NCBI GenBank assembly: GCA_021234155.1
Contig: JAJEKV010000399.1
Location: 172,970 to 236,969 of the forward strand
DNA length: 64,000 nucleotides
DNA from: Isoetes taiwanensis
Taxonomy: Eukaryota > Streptophyta > Lycopodiopsida > Isoetales > Isoetaceae
Direction: 5' to 3'
The position numbers were made by a program, and so were the translations under genes. Shown here piece by piece: positions 1 to 11,387 of the stretch (positions are counted from its first letter, which is position 1; each line of letters begins with the position of its first letter). Below the pieces are notes generated by a model that had not been told where the DNA came from, ran no database searches, and worked only from the letters and a program-made list of their open reading frames with translations.

Positions 1-2
1 AT

Positions 3-290
3 GCTAGCAGGAAGAAGAAATTGTTTGATTTCCACAAGAAGTTATCCCATACGGATCCGAAAAGGGCTCTTGTTCCATTTGTTAATGAGAATCCGAGAGA
101 GCGGGAAGAATGACCAAGGGGATTCAGCTATTGCACTGCTACAATAATTATCAATGATTCTGCAACTCCAGTACATGATGTACTTGGAGCCATCAACTCC
201 AAGCAATTTGAAGAAGGAAGAGTTAATGCCTGCATCGGGCCTTCAACTCAGGTTTTGGCATTTGTCTTTTTGCATAATTCAGTAGAATAG
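3..290 (+). pseudogene. exon-like coding fragment, unidentified
   Basis: One frame is open from base 3 to a TAG at 288-290 except for a single TGA at 111-113. The first part is rich in Lys, Arg and Glu and includes KKLFDFHKKLSH and VPFVNENPRERE. After the stop the frame gives VHDVLGAINSKQFEEGRVNA. A CAG/GT splice-donor-like junction lies at 249-253. The composition looks like real protein, unlike the AT-rich DNA to the right. The TGA could be decay, a sequencing error or an intron edge. I do not recognise the family. The window edge cuts off whatever lies upstream. Confidence 0.3.
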
Positions 291-1733
291 CTTTTGTTAT
301 ACATATTATTGGTTAAAGATGTAAGTATGGCTGAATCCAGATATAATATGGTTACCAGGCAGGAGTAGATCTAGCCATATGGTGTGTAAATGCATATGTC
401 TTTCTGTTCCCTTAATGATGATTTTCATGCTGACAGTAGGATGAGCAGTGATTATTGGGTTAGATTTTTACTGGCATTGATATTAGAACAGGAATGTATA
501 TGGTTTAAAATAGATACTGGGAATGAATCTTAAGAACACTTGGTTTCTATGCGTAGTCTAAGACCTGATGGTTGCATACAGGGAATCCTTTAATGAGGAC
601 ATAAGATTTACATGCTTTATGTTTGGTACTGTGGTCTACACACTTAAGTATTAGCTACTTGTGTTTTAAAGATAATAATGGCATAATAATGAGCAGATCT
701 GCAGAATAATGACAGGAATAGGCTTGTGTAGGGGTAGTGGTCCTGATTATGCTAGCATTGGTTGGTGAAGGCCATTGCTTATGATTTGCATAATAATTTC
801 AGTATCTATGATGTGTAAATGAGTATGATATTATTTCTGATAAGATCGAACACGACTGCCATGATTTAAAGTTATCTGATGACGCTTAGATTAGAATGGA
901 TCTATAGGGCTATTGTGTTTGCATTTGCAGAGGTCTTATGTGGTTTATTGCATTGGCATGGAGCTTGGATTACTCAATTCATATTATGTTGTTAGCAATT
1001 TGAGCACAAAGCAAGATTGCTTGCTGCACCATGCTTAGAATTGGTTACACGTATAACTTTATGAGTATCTATCTGTTTCCTTAGTACTCTAATGATTGAC
1101 CTATTAAGCTTGCTGGCAGTTAGATTAACTGTTGTTTACAGTTATACCACAGCCCTCTCTGCTGAGTTTTAATGCCTAGCTATTTATGTAGGACAGCAGG
1201 ATCTAATGTTTAATTGTTTCTACTGTCTTAATACGAATGTGACCTTACCCAATGATAAGTTTGTACTAAACAAGTAGGGTGAAGGGCATTAAACCTATAA
1301 GATCTTATGACACCTGCATGTCCTTTTGATTTTACCCTTCTCAGGCTAACTATTGATTGGTTGACATGCAGGTAACAGGATCTTATACTCCCTACTTTGT
1401 TTTTTCAACAATATGGAAGTTTGTCAAGGATCTGGAAATTCTTCATAAAGAAATATGACAAGTTTTGAGGACCTTTTTTACACAATGGATCATAAGTACT
1501 TTGGTATCTTTAATTTTATCTACTTTAATGGATTAGAAGTGTACATTTCAAACTTGACTATTCTTAAGGTAAAAGTTTCTATTATAAGAAAGTCTATTTT
1601 TTCTGAATTAAGCTTGTAATCAGATTAAGGCCTTGTGTTGAAATCACCTATTCAATGTAAGGACTGCTTATTGAATCCCTTAATTTCTTGCAAAGATTTA
1701 ATGGATTAAAGTCTGTTTGTACAGATTTAAAGG
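291..1733. other. AT-rich noncoding stretch
   Basis: No long frame, RNA gene or repeat is visible on either strand. It could be intron or intergenic DNA next to the fragment at 3-290. It ends at the poly-T that marks the LINE 3' end. Confidence 0.4.
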
Positions 1734-4700
1734 TTTTTTTTTTTTTTTTTTTTTGAAAGCAAGAAACAGTTTTATCATTAATTATAAAATCTCAAGTACA
1801 TAGCATAGATGTGTTTGATAGGGAAACACATAAATAGCAAAATCAGCATAGGTAATCATTTTAGGTACTCATGTTATAGGAACAATGAGCCCTGCAGCAT
1901 TAACAATAAGTAACAAAGTTTGATAGTATGGACTAGTCAAAATGATCTGAGATGCAAAAGATGAGTCGAAGAAGATCCGTTTTACTGAGTTCGAAAATTT
2001 CTTGAGTAATGAACACCTGCGAAACAGATAATCTAACCCAAAAATAACCTAGATCAGAGTTAAAACAGAGTAGGGTCATTTTCAGGAGAGGATAATGAGG
2101 ATTGAGATTATGGTTCGGCAAAGAAAATGGAGTTGAAATAGGCATTAAAGTTGTTGGTATAGAAGAGTCGGAAATTATCTTTGTCCTCCAAGAGTAACAG
2201 CAGAGATCCATAAAGATCAGCTAACATTCTGTGACTGTAGTACAGAGTTCTATATCTGATGAACTGCTTTTCCGACATAATGAAGCTGTGATTTGCTAGA
2301 AAGAACCAGAGACAATGTATCTGAACTACTTCTCTGCAAAATGTTGAAGCTCACTGGTCCTCACTTTCTTTCAGATATCTCCTGTGACCTTTCTTCATGA
2401 GATAAGATTCCATCGATGATGCAATGTCATTCTTCATAACACTGTCTTTAGGAGCTTTGCCGAAAGGAGAACTGTCATCAAATTTTGAAGCTCCCTCCCC
2501 ATGAAGGAAGTTAAGATACTCTAGGATCATCAAATAGAAAAGCATTAGAATCTACCACATTCAGATTTGAAGCAAATAAATCTAAGTAACCCTTAAATTC
2601 TCCAAAATTCTCCCAGTTCCTGTCATAGTTAGTCCGAAATTTTCTTCTGTGAGCAGTTGCAATGGTTTCAAAATCAAATTGAAAATGCATCTTTAACCAA
2701 AACAGGGAGAAAGTTTTCCTTCCAAACAAGACCCGATTTCTGGCTTTCCAAATATTCCAAAGAGCAATATAAATTACAGTGTTATGAAAGCTCTCATTAT
2801 TTTGAACAAGGGTAATAAGATTATCATTTCTCACAATACCAAATTTTTCTGTAATCCAATTCCAGAAACTGTTTAACTTGGAACAATAAAAGATGTGGCA
2901 CATATCTTCAACAGCATTGCATCCCATAGGGCAATTTGGCAGAATGTTAGGATTTCTCTTGGATAAGGTATACAAATTATTTAAGCTACCATTAGCAATC
3001 AGCCAAATAAAGTATGAAATTTTTGGAGGGCAGAAAGAGTTCCAGACATTATTAAACAGAGTCTTAAGCTGATCCTGATTAATACCCCATTTAATCATGG
3101 CTTTGCAGTTATTAGGATCAAAGGAGAGAGCATTATAAACATATTTAACTTTGTAATCATCTTTCCCTTTTAGAGTCCAGTCCCCTTTATCAGAGTTAGG
3201 AGCAGGATTAGAAAGAAATGGCTTGATAAAAGCATAGACCTTTTTATCAGACGAGGTTCCTTTGATGATATTTTTGAGAGAAGTCCAAGAGATAAGCCTT
3301 CCTCCAGAAAAAAGATCTCTGATAAAATAAAACCCAGCTTCTTGCCATTTCTTACAGATTTTTGGATGTTGAATGGCCAAGACAGTAGAATTTTGCTCAG
3401 ACAGAATGGGATTCCAGAAAATAGGTTGATCAACATGAAGTTTGTCAGCAGAGATGAACTGAAAATTCGGGGAGATAGAATTCCAGGCCTTAATCAAATT
3501 GCCCATTAGAGGAGAAATATTGGAGGCAGGTTTCAACTGAACAAAAGCAGAGTTCGGTAGAAGATGTTGGATGGAAGGATGACCATAGGGATGGCTTTGA
3601 CTGATCCAATATCTAATAAATTTATATGCAGGGGATTGATTCCCATGAATAGCCTTCCAAACAAACTTCCCTGCAAGAGATTGAGCTTGGAGAAAGAGAT
3701 TTTTACAGCCAAGACCACCTGAGCTCTTAGATCTACAGATAGAATTCCAGTTGACTAAATGACCACCTTTCCAGATAAAATTCCTTATAGTTTTCTCCAA
3801 TTCCAGATACACACATTTGGGAGCAATAAGAGCAGTAGAGAAGTAAACATGTGAACTTGCAAGGACCGAGTTGGCTATGATAGTTCTGCCAGCAAGAGAG
3901 AGATAGTTGCCATAGTTATTCAGCTTCTTCTTTATTCTTAGAAGAATAGGTTCCCAAAGGCCTTTAAGAGTATGATTCAATGAAAGGGGCATGCCCAACA
4001 ATTTGGTAGCTTGGCCATTGGGAAGCACATCAATGCCAAGAATCTGCTGGTCAGGGATATCACCAATGATAAGACTTTTATTGATGTTGAGGCAGATGCC
4101 AGAAGCTGCAGAGAATTGATTAATGACTTTAAGAAAACAATCAATATTAGCCAAATCAGCATGGAGGAAGGAGAAGGTGTCATCAGCATATTGAAGCATA
4201 GTCAATTCATCATTTGAGTTTGGCATCTTGAGACCTTTTATGAGGCCAGAGGCTTGATAGTGACAGATAACCTTTGTTAACAGATCAGTTGCAACCAGGA
4301 ACAAATAGGGAGCCAGAGGGCAACCTTGTCTTACCCCACAGGAAAGAGGGAAGAAACCAGAAGGCACTCCATTGATTAGAACAGCAGATTTGGCATTGGA
4401 ATTCAATCCAATAATCAGGTTGATTAACTTGTCAGGGAAACCAAGTTTAGACATAGCAAATTTAAGAAAGTCCCATCTGACAGAGTCAAAAGCACGTTTG
4501 AAATCCATTTGAGAAGGATACAATTCTGATTGGAGATCTTGTTCCAGTGCAGACCTTCCATAGCTGCCACATAATTATCTAGGATGTATCTTTTAGGCAA
4601 GAAGGCAGATTGATTATGGCTGATATTTCTCTGGAGAAAGGAGTTAATCCTTAAAGCTATGATCTTAGCACACATCTTATAAGTAGAATTTGTAAGAGAT

Positions 4701-5075
4701 ATAGGTCTCCAATCTTGAAAATTGGCTGGATGATCTACTTTAGGAATCAAGGAGATAAAGCCAGTAGCTATGGAGGTCTGGAGATGACCATTATTCCAGA
4801 AGTCATGAACCATTAAAGTAAGATCATTTTTGAGGACGTCCCAGAATTTAACATAAAATTCAGCAGGCAACTCGTCTGGACCAGGGGATTTTCCTCTATT
4901 AAAGGAGGATGGAGTGGCCAAAATTTCCTGCTGAGAAGGAAGGGCAGTAATAGAATCATCCATAATTTCAGTAGCAGAAGGAGGAATATTGTTCACAATG
5001 TTCATGAAGTCATTGGCCTCTGCAATATTGTTGGGAGGAATTGGCTTATTATTGAAAATATCAAAGCGATACTAA
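1734..5075 (-). mobile_element. 5'-truncated LINE (L1-like non-LTR retrotransposon)
   Basis: A run of 21 T at 1734-1754 is the poly-A tail of a minus-strand element. Upstream on the minus strand lie a 3' untranslated region of about 750 bp (1755-2510) and a reverse-transcriptase ORF that is open to about 5070. Beyond that the homology stops inside the region before the reverse transcriptase, so the endonuclease is missing. This is the usual result of 5' truncation during target-primed reverse transcription. I looked for a target-site duplication around 1720-1733 and 5076-5100 and saw none that is convincing. Confidence 0.85.
2511..5070 (-). pseudogene. LINE ORF2 reverse transcriptase, one frameshift
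   Basis: This encodes the pol protein of the LINE, which would copy the element RNA into DNA at the target site. The upstream frame (to about 4510) carries the pre-RT block with GKSPGPDELPAEF, LIPKVDHPANFQDWRPISL and QSAFLPKR. It shifts by one base near 4510 at a run of A (CTCAAATGG). It then continues as FKRAFDSVRWDFL, GVRQGCPLAPYLF and the catalytic box QYADD, followed by a thumb region (LSLAGRTIIANSVL). A C-terminal zinc-binding region typical of plant LINEs follows (PPKISYFIWL, then C-x3-C and H-x3-C spacing around 2870-2940). The second frame alone is 670 codons. Apart from the frameshift the copy is well kept, so it may be fairly young or the shift may be a homopolymer error. Confidence 0.88.
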
Positions 5076-5430
5076 TTGGTGGATCGTGATTTATGCGATG
5101 CCTAGATCTCGACGCATGATTAATCCTTCTACTTTAGGCTTGGCATCTCCTGAGGCTGATGAAACCCTTTTACTTGAGGGAAGTGATCTTGCACAAGATC
5201 AAACCAATCAAATGGGACATGATCAAGTAGAAGGCTCTGATTCAAGTGATGATTGCGATCCAATTTAGAATCCGTTTTGTCCAACAATAGAGGTACTAGA
5301 TCAGAATATTCTAGATTACGATCTAGATGAAAATGAGGAAATTGGTAATGAGCCTCGACATGTGCTACATCTAGAGCTTATTGTGCATGATCTAAGGGAT
5401 GAAGTTCCACTTGGGAGCTTTCCCTTATAG
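5076..5430 (+). pseudogene. acidic ORF fragment with one in-frame TAG
   Basis: A plus-strand frame reads through MPRSRRMINPSTLGLASPEA and an acidic, serine-rich stretch to TAG at 5266-5268. The same frame then stays open (NPFCPTIEVLDQNILDYDLD and LHLELIVHDLRDEVPLGSF) to a stop near 5430. Two open blocks in one frame with compatible composition suggest one broken ORF. I do not recognise it. It abuts the truncated 5' end of the LINE, so the LINE may have landed in it. Confidence 0.3.
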
Positions 5431-7090
5431 AATATTTTCTTTTTCTTTTCTGTAAAGATATCATTGTGTGCTTTGCCTATGGGCACTCTTTAATACATAA
5501 AGTCATGCTCATTTATGGCCATCAATGATGTCTTTATTGATGTCCAATGGAAGACATCAATATCTATGATATGACTGACACATTCGTTTCTATATATGCA
5601 TGTAGTAAAATGTCAACAGATATATCAACTTGAAATCCTACTGAACCACAATAACAATATTTTGCTCCTAATGTGATATTATTAGCATAGCGTCATAGAA
5701 TGAACTTAGGTAATGATACTATAAGTAATACGAAAAACAACTACAATATCACTATGTAATGTTGACTTAACTATTGATGCAGCATATGCCTTCCATATAG
5801 ACACCTATAGTGTTATTTCTAAATAATGACATAATAGTCTAAGAAACTAATGGTATTGCATATAATGCTATATTTAATATAAGTTCAACAGTTATATCAC
5901 CATTATCACAATAAGGATAACTATTGATAGTAAGAGTGATGCAAGTTGTGATATTATGTGCAAATGGCAACACACATAGCATCATTTGTTTGTATTGATA
6001 TAATCATCGATACTATATATTATATTATTCATGACAATATGGGTGATATTATAATTCACATAAGTAACAACACTCATATAGGCATTTGTACACTTAGAGT
6101 ACTTATTCATAGTATGAATGATGAAAGATGTGATATTACTCTTGATGCTAGTAGCAACATATATATCATCATCTATCAAAACTAATACAAACTTTGACCT
6201 TATTTTTGAGGATATTGGTGATGCTATAGGTGATACATTTTTCGTCATTAGTAGTGTCACCATACATAAAATATCAATATTTATATCATTCACAGTATTT
6301 TAAGATTTCAAGTGATATTAAAGTGGCGGTAAATGGCTATTCTCTTGCAGGGAAAAAAATAGTGGCTAATCTTAGCCAAATGGTGAAATTTTGGTCTTTT
6401 TTTGAAACAAATCGGCTAAACTATGGGCCTTTTTGGGCCAAAAAAAAGAAAATATTAGCCAAGTCTATTTCACGCACAACCTCCATTTTGTCCGACTTTA
6501 GCTAAGCGCAAGAAGGTATAAGTAGTAAAAATTTGAAAGTTTAGCCAAAACGCAGAAGCTTTCATGTCAAATTTTGGCATACTTTAGCCAAGGTATTCTA
6601 TAACACATATATAAGCAGAGTTTCATTAAAGTTGGAAATTTCGTGATTCCATTTTCGCTCGAAATGAAATTGTTCGTTGTTTTTTCACACATTCAGCAAT
6701 CAAATCTGCGCTATTTACTTAAAAATGCACAAGGATTAGCCCGAAAACCGCTCTATTTGACCACTAAATGGAAATCGTAGCTAAACAACTGGTTGCGCCA
6801 TTTGAATAAAATTGTGGAAAAAAAGCAATAAAGTCATTTGCATTTGAAGTGAATCATAAGGACAATACACGGAAAAAAAAACAAACAAATAAGCCGGCCA
6901 GCATGATCTGTTGGTAATATATTCATATTGCAAATAGCGCCCCAAGGCTTATTTGCTTTACAAATAAGATATACAAAAGGGGCAAATACATTAAGATCGT
7001 ATGTGTCATCGGTGATTCAAAAGATTAATCAAGACAAGAATCATTAATACCACGAGGAGGTAAATCTTATATACAAGTATGATATGCAAA
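5431..7090. other. AT-rich noncoding DNA with TTTAGCCAAA motifs
   Basis: From 5500 to 6300 the DNA is a degenerate AT-rich mix of ATGATATTAT-like words with no credible gene. Between 6360 and 6600 the word TAGCCAA, or its complement, recurs at least six times (near 6370, 6412, 6456, 6500, 6542 and 6590). Such spacing is seen in subterminal regions of DNA transposons, but no terminal inverted repeat was found here. Confidence 0.35.
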
Positions 7091-7164
7091 TCAGTTTTCA
7101 ATATTCCTGACCAAAAACATTATCATCTGCTTTATCAATATCATCCGGGTTAATCTTACTTCGG

Positions 7165-7703
7165 TCAATCGCGTTTGGGATCTTGTACCACTTTTTCCCC
7201 GGATCCTGTGGCCTCTCCTGCACCAGCCTGTGACCCCTCTCCTCCACCACCATGTGATGTCTCTCCTCCACCACCATGTGATGTCTCTCTTGGAGTAGGT
7301 CCAGTGAGTGCCAAAACCTTACGAGAGTCCATGGCTGCTGGATCAAGCAAGGGATTAATGACGTTGTCAATTCTTCCAAGAATCCCTAGCATACATTGGA
7401 TCTTTTTTCCATCATGCTCATAGGCCACACTACTCCTTTTAAGCGCAATGATGCCCTAGTAAAGCCCCACGGAAAAAAGTCCAGAACAAAGTTACCTGGA
7501 GGGCAGAGCTTATCGACAAGGTATGATGTTGTAGCAGGACCAACCTGCTTGTGAACCAAGTATTCCCCTTCCATACCTTGCCAACTGTATTTGAACCTAT
7601 CCCTCAGGAGCTTGTTAGCCAGATTCTCTGGCTCGGCACCAACTGCATCTTTATGGGTCTTAGAAACTTGAGGTGCTTTCAGGGGATGTTCACCATAAAA
7701 CAC
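7165..7703 (-). other. methyltransferase motif-I-like C-terminal segment
   Basis: Two frames join here. The upstream frame (7703-7386) gives YLVDKLCPPGNFVLDFF followed by PWGFTRASLRLK. After a shift, the other frame (7428-7165) gives AYEHDGKKIQCMLGIL. Together these match the layout of the C-terminal half of beta-class N6/N4 methyltransferases: a helix, PPG, VLDxFxGxGTT, then an acidic residue about 20 residues later. The first Gly of FxGxG is replaced (FFPWG), which may be decay or a base-calling error. The end carries a 24-bp tandem repeat encoding ETSHGGGG. Confidence 0.45.
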
Positions 7704-8311
7704 GAGATCCGGTGTTCATCGGCCGTGCTTTGGCTGAGATCCGGTGGCTAGAACCACAGCTGTTGGCTCTTTTATGCCACCACCAGGTGCCCACCCACTT
7801 TCCTCTTCATACATGCCTAAGTAAACTCTAGATCTAGATTCTAGTCTCTCGGCGGTCTGAGAAGAGACTTCGTATGTTCGCCTAGCAAAACATATTATCC
7901 GGTATGTCTCAACATCGTCATCTTAGAAGCAAACATCAAAGAATTTGGCGAGTGGCGGGATCCCAAATCGGAGTAATTTGCCTCGCATCCAAACGGATCA
8001 TCTTTGGCGGGCAACCGCGATCCGATCTGGACAATCCCACCACTAGAAACGCACTCCACAAAAAATCTTTTGAACTCGTCCTCGGCCTCGGGCTTTAGAA
8101 TCTTACGGATGGATCTGCCTAATGAGAAGGGCACATTACCATGGACGCCCTCTTTCAGTATTCCGTCTGAGACCCACTTATTATGCACCACACCCCACGA
8201 TAGGAGGGTTGAGTCTGGGAATCCGTCGGACACCTTTCTCAAGTCCTCGAACTTTCTGTACTTGATTCCAAGTTCATCATGGATGTAGTTGAGAATCTCC
8301 TTCTTCATGTA

Positions 8312-10326
8312 CTAGTAATGGTACCCAGCCTTGCTGGGCATAAATTAGGAACCTTTAATTTTTTTCTTTTTTTATTCTCCCTTTTTTTTTCTAACCCCGT
8401 TCTCCCTCCCTTTGCCTTCCCTTTCCCCTTCCCCTTTTTTTCTTTCTCTTTTTCTTATCAGCTTTTTCCCTTCCTTTTTATCTTTCCCCGCTCTTCCCAT
8501 TTTTCCACTACTCTCTTTCCCTTTCCTTTTCCCCTTCCTCTTCCTTTTCCTTTTCCTTTTCTCTTTCCCGTTTCTTATGCATTTTTTTCGTTCTCTTTTG
8601 CTTACCTTTTCATGTGCCCTTTTCTTCCTTTCCCCACCCTCTTCCTCTTGATCACGTGCCCTTTTCCCCATCTCTTTTCCCATTTCTCTCTCCTCTTTTC
8701 CTCATGCTCTTTTTGCTTTCCCTTCTCCTTTTTCCGCTTCCCTTTTCCTTTCAACTTTCCATTCCCTTTTCATACTTTCCCCACCCTTTTGCTTTGCGAT
8801 GTTCCCTTTTTTCCCTTTCCTTTCTCTTCCCCTTCTTTTTACATTTTCCCTTTCGCTTTTCATATGCCTCTTTCCATTCCCTTTTCTCAACCTTTTTTAT
8901 GTACCCTTTTTCCTTCTTTCCCCATCTTCTTCCCCTTTTTCCCCTTTCCACTTTCTCCTTTCTTGTTTCTTTTTTCTTTTCCCTTTCCCATACTCTTTTT
9001 CCCTTTCTTTTTTCTATTTCCTCACCCTTTCCCTCTTCCCTTTTTTCTCGTGCCATTTTCTCCTTCCTCTTTTCCTATTCCTTGCTCCCTACCCTTTGTC
9101 TATTCTAATTTCCCCCCACCTTTTTCCTCATTTTTCCATCCTTTCCCTCTTCCTTTTTCTCGATGGTCTTTTTGCTTTCCTTTTTCTCTTTCTTCACCCT
9201 TTCTCTTTTCCCCTTTTTTCACGCCCTTTCATTTTTTCTCTTTTTCTCGTTCCCTTTTCCCAAGTTCTCTTTTTCCCTTTTCCCCCTCTCTTTTCCTTTT
9301 TACTTTTCTTTTTCCCATAGACTTTGCAACCTTTTCTTATTTTCCCTTACCTTTTTCTCCTTTTCTCACCTTTACTTCTTACCCTTCTCGCGGTGCTCTT
9401 TTTCCGTTCCCTTTCCCCCTCGCCTATTCTATTCCTTTTTCTATTTTCTTTTATCTTTCCATTTTCCTTTTCTCCTTCTCTTTCCTTTTTCCTCTTACCT
9501 TTCCTTTATTCCTTTTCCTTTTTCCCTTTTCCCTTTTCCCTTTCATCGTTTTTCCTTTTCCCTTCCCCTCTTCCTTTTCCCTTTTCCCTTTTCCCTTTCA
9601 TCGTTTTTCCTTTTCCCTTTGCCTCTTCCTTTTTTTCATCGTTTTTTCCTTTTCCCTTCCCTCTTCCTTTTCCTTTTTCCCTTTTCCCTTTCATCCCTTT
9701 CCTTTTCCCTTTCCCTTTTCCCTTTTCCCTTTTCCCTTTTTTCCCTTTCATCGTTTTTCCTTTTTCCTTTCCCTTTTCCTTTTCCCTTTTCCCTTTTCCT
9801 TTTCCCTTTTCCCTTTCATCATTTTTCCTTTTTCCCTTCCCTTTTTCCGTTTCCCTTTTCCCCTTTTCCCTTTCATCGTTTTTCCTTTTCCGCCCCCTTT
9901 TCCTTTTCCTTTTCCCTTTTCCCTTTTAGTTTCCGTTTTCCGTTTTCCCTTTTCCCTTTTCCCTTTCATCTTTTTTTCCTTTTCCCTTCCCCTTTTCCTT
10001 TTCCCTTTTCCCTTTCATCGTTTTCCCTTTTTCCCTTTCATCGTTTTTCCTTTTCCTTCCCTTTTAGTTTCCCTTTTCCCTTTTCCCTTTCATCATTTTT
10101 TCCTTTTCCCTTCCCCTTCCCCTTCCCCTTCCCCTTTTCCCTTTTCCCTTTTCCCTTTTCCTTTTCCTTTTCCTTTTTCCTTTTTCCTTTTCCCTTTCAT
10201 ATTGAAGCCATAGTCAAGATGAAATTTTAGTTGAAGACACGCACACATCATCTCCACCATTGGTCAATCAAATCGTCGACCGTCCGATTTAGGGTGCGGT
10301 CCATTACACAACATTATAATATAAGA
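8312..10326 (-). mobile_element. non-autonomous Helitron with pyrimidine/purine tract
   Basis: On the minus strand the element begins TCTTATATTATAATG at 10326 and ends CTAG at 8312. The last bases are preceded by a hairpin, GCCCAGC-AAG-GCTGGG, nine bases before CTAG. The host bases are A (5') and T (3'), with no target duplication. A 5' TC, a 3' CTRR, a hairpin upstream of it and A/T insertion are the Helitron hallmarks. No Rep/helicase is encoded. The interior (8360-10200) is almost pure CCCTTTT-type sequence on the plus strand, with a repeated CCCTTTCATCG word from about 9540. The insertion falls exactly between two codons of the methyltransferase-like gene. Confidence 0.82.
8350..10200. 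repeat. long polypyrimidine tract (plus strand) with CCCTTTTCCCTTTCATCG minisatellite
   Basis: Almost every base on the plus strand is C or T. The left half is irregular. From about 9530 a unit built from CCCTTTTCCCTTTCATCG and TTTTTCCTTTTCCCTTCC recurs more than ten times with variable length. Such homopurine-homopyrimidine DNA can form triplex (H-DNA) structures. It carries long open frames of Phe/Pro/Ser/Leu that are a composition effect, not genes. Confidence 0.9.
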
Positions 10327-10675
10327 TGCAAGAATCCTCAAGTTCTGTGCTCTCATCTTGAAAAAATTATCACCCTTATAATCCGATGTGACCTTAACAT
10401 ATATGTCCCCTCTGATGGCTTCCTGGAGGACAGTTCTGCAATCTTCATAATCCAGGCCTCTCATGCATCTGAGGTAGTTCTCGCTAAAATAGTCCTTATC
10501 CTTTGCCCAATTGACAGCTATTTGTTGGCCCTTGTTATCTTTCAGCTCCCCCTTTTTCCATTTATTCCACATTTGGCGAAAGAGAGCGTAAATGTCGCCC
10601 GGCATGAAAAACTAACACATTGACATCCTTGGTATGCTTTCCCCTGAGAATCTTGTCAACTATTTCAAGGTAATG

Positions 10676-10852
10676 CTGAAAGGCAAACCAAATATGTTAG
10701 AGCTTGAATGCAGCAAAGCAGTGTCAAATGGCGCCGATGCGCCATTTGGCATCAAATGGCGCGCCATTTGATGCCAAAATAGCGCAGCCGGGCGCCATTT
10801 GATGCCCAAATGGTGCAGCGGGCGCCATTTGCTTCATAACGATGGTACATAC
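10676..10852 (-). other. intron, 177 bp, with GCGCCATTTG palindromes
   Basis: The donor GTATGTACC follows ACAAG, and the acceptor is TTTGCCTTTCAG before CATTACCTTG. Reading frame is found on both sides. The intron is filled by palindromic GCGCCATTTG motifs. Confidence 0.5.
10725..10835. repeat. GCGCCATTTG palindrome cluster A
   Basis: GCGCCATTTG and its complement CAAATGGCGC alternate six or more times in about 110 bp, inside the intron. Adjacent copies form short inverted repeats. Confidence 0.6.
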
Positions 10853-10853
10853 C

Positions 10854-11387
10854 TTGTATTCGCCGCTTCTTGATTGGCCTTTTCTGGCGGGGTTTGGTTT
10901 CCCGACTCTCGGTATTGCCCTACGCAGTGGGTGTATCGACTGCGTAGGGTTCCTTGAACACCGGATCCGGCTACGATGTCATTGACATCCACACTGGTGA
11001 AGAAGGTCCAAGTCACTCGATTGCTCGAAAAGAACTCTGCCGAGAATCTGTAAGTGTAAATCTTTCGAAGTTCTATTACTCGCATCTTCTCCCCAACCGA
11101 CACACACGAAGCTGAGCGGCCGAGACAGAATGGTTGCCATTGATGATGTAGAACCTCATACCGGCCAAGGTCGCTTCTTGTGACCATGGTACTAGCCGCT
11201 TTGTATATCGGATCGAAGGGCACCACATCCGCCGGGCGTGGAAGGCGGATGGGGATCTTGACAAATGACTGCCGCAGTTTCCTAACATGTTCGGGGATTT
11301 ACAACTCGTCTTTGTCATGTTAGGAGGTGCCTCTTCCATATCCCGGATGGATATTTTTTCGATATATGTCACACCTAGAGGAAACAT
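10854..11387 (-). other. ParB-like domain exon
   Basis: Two overlapping minus frames read KIPIRLPRPADVVPFDPIY and then, after a one-base shift, AGMRFYIINGNHSVSAAQLR. A beta-strand, then G-N-H/R-x-x-A after a hydrophobic pair, is the signature of ParB/sulfiredoxin-fold domains (usual form GxxRxxA). It is followed by TWTFFTSVDVNDIVAGSGVQ and RYTHCVGQYRESG and ends with ANQEAANTR at a GT donor (10852-10851). The domain binds or cuts DNA in bacterial relatives; its role here is not known. Confidence 0.45.

Noticed and set aside
8279-10213. 644-codon plus-strand open frame rich in Phe, Pro and Ser
   Set aside because: It runs through the polypyrimidine tract, where TAA/TAG/TGA cannot form on the pyrimidine strand. 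The frame is a composition effect and lies inside a Helitron.
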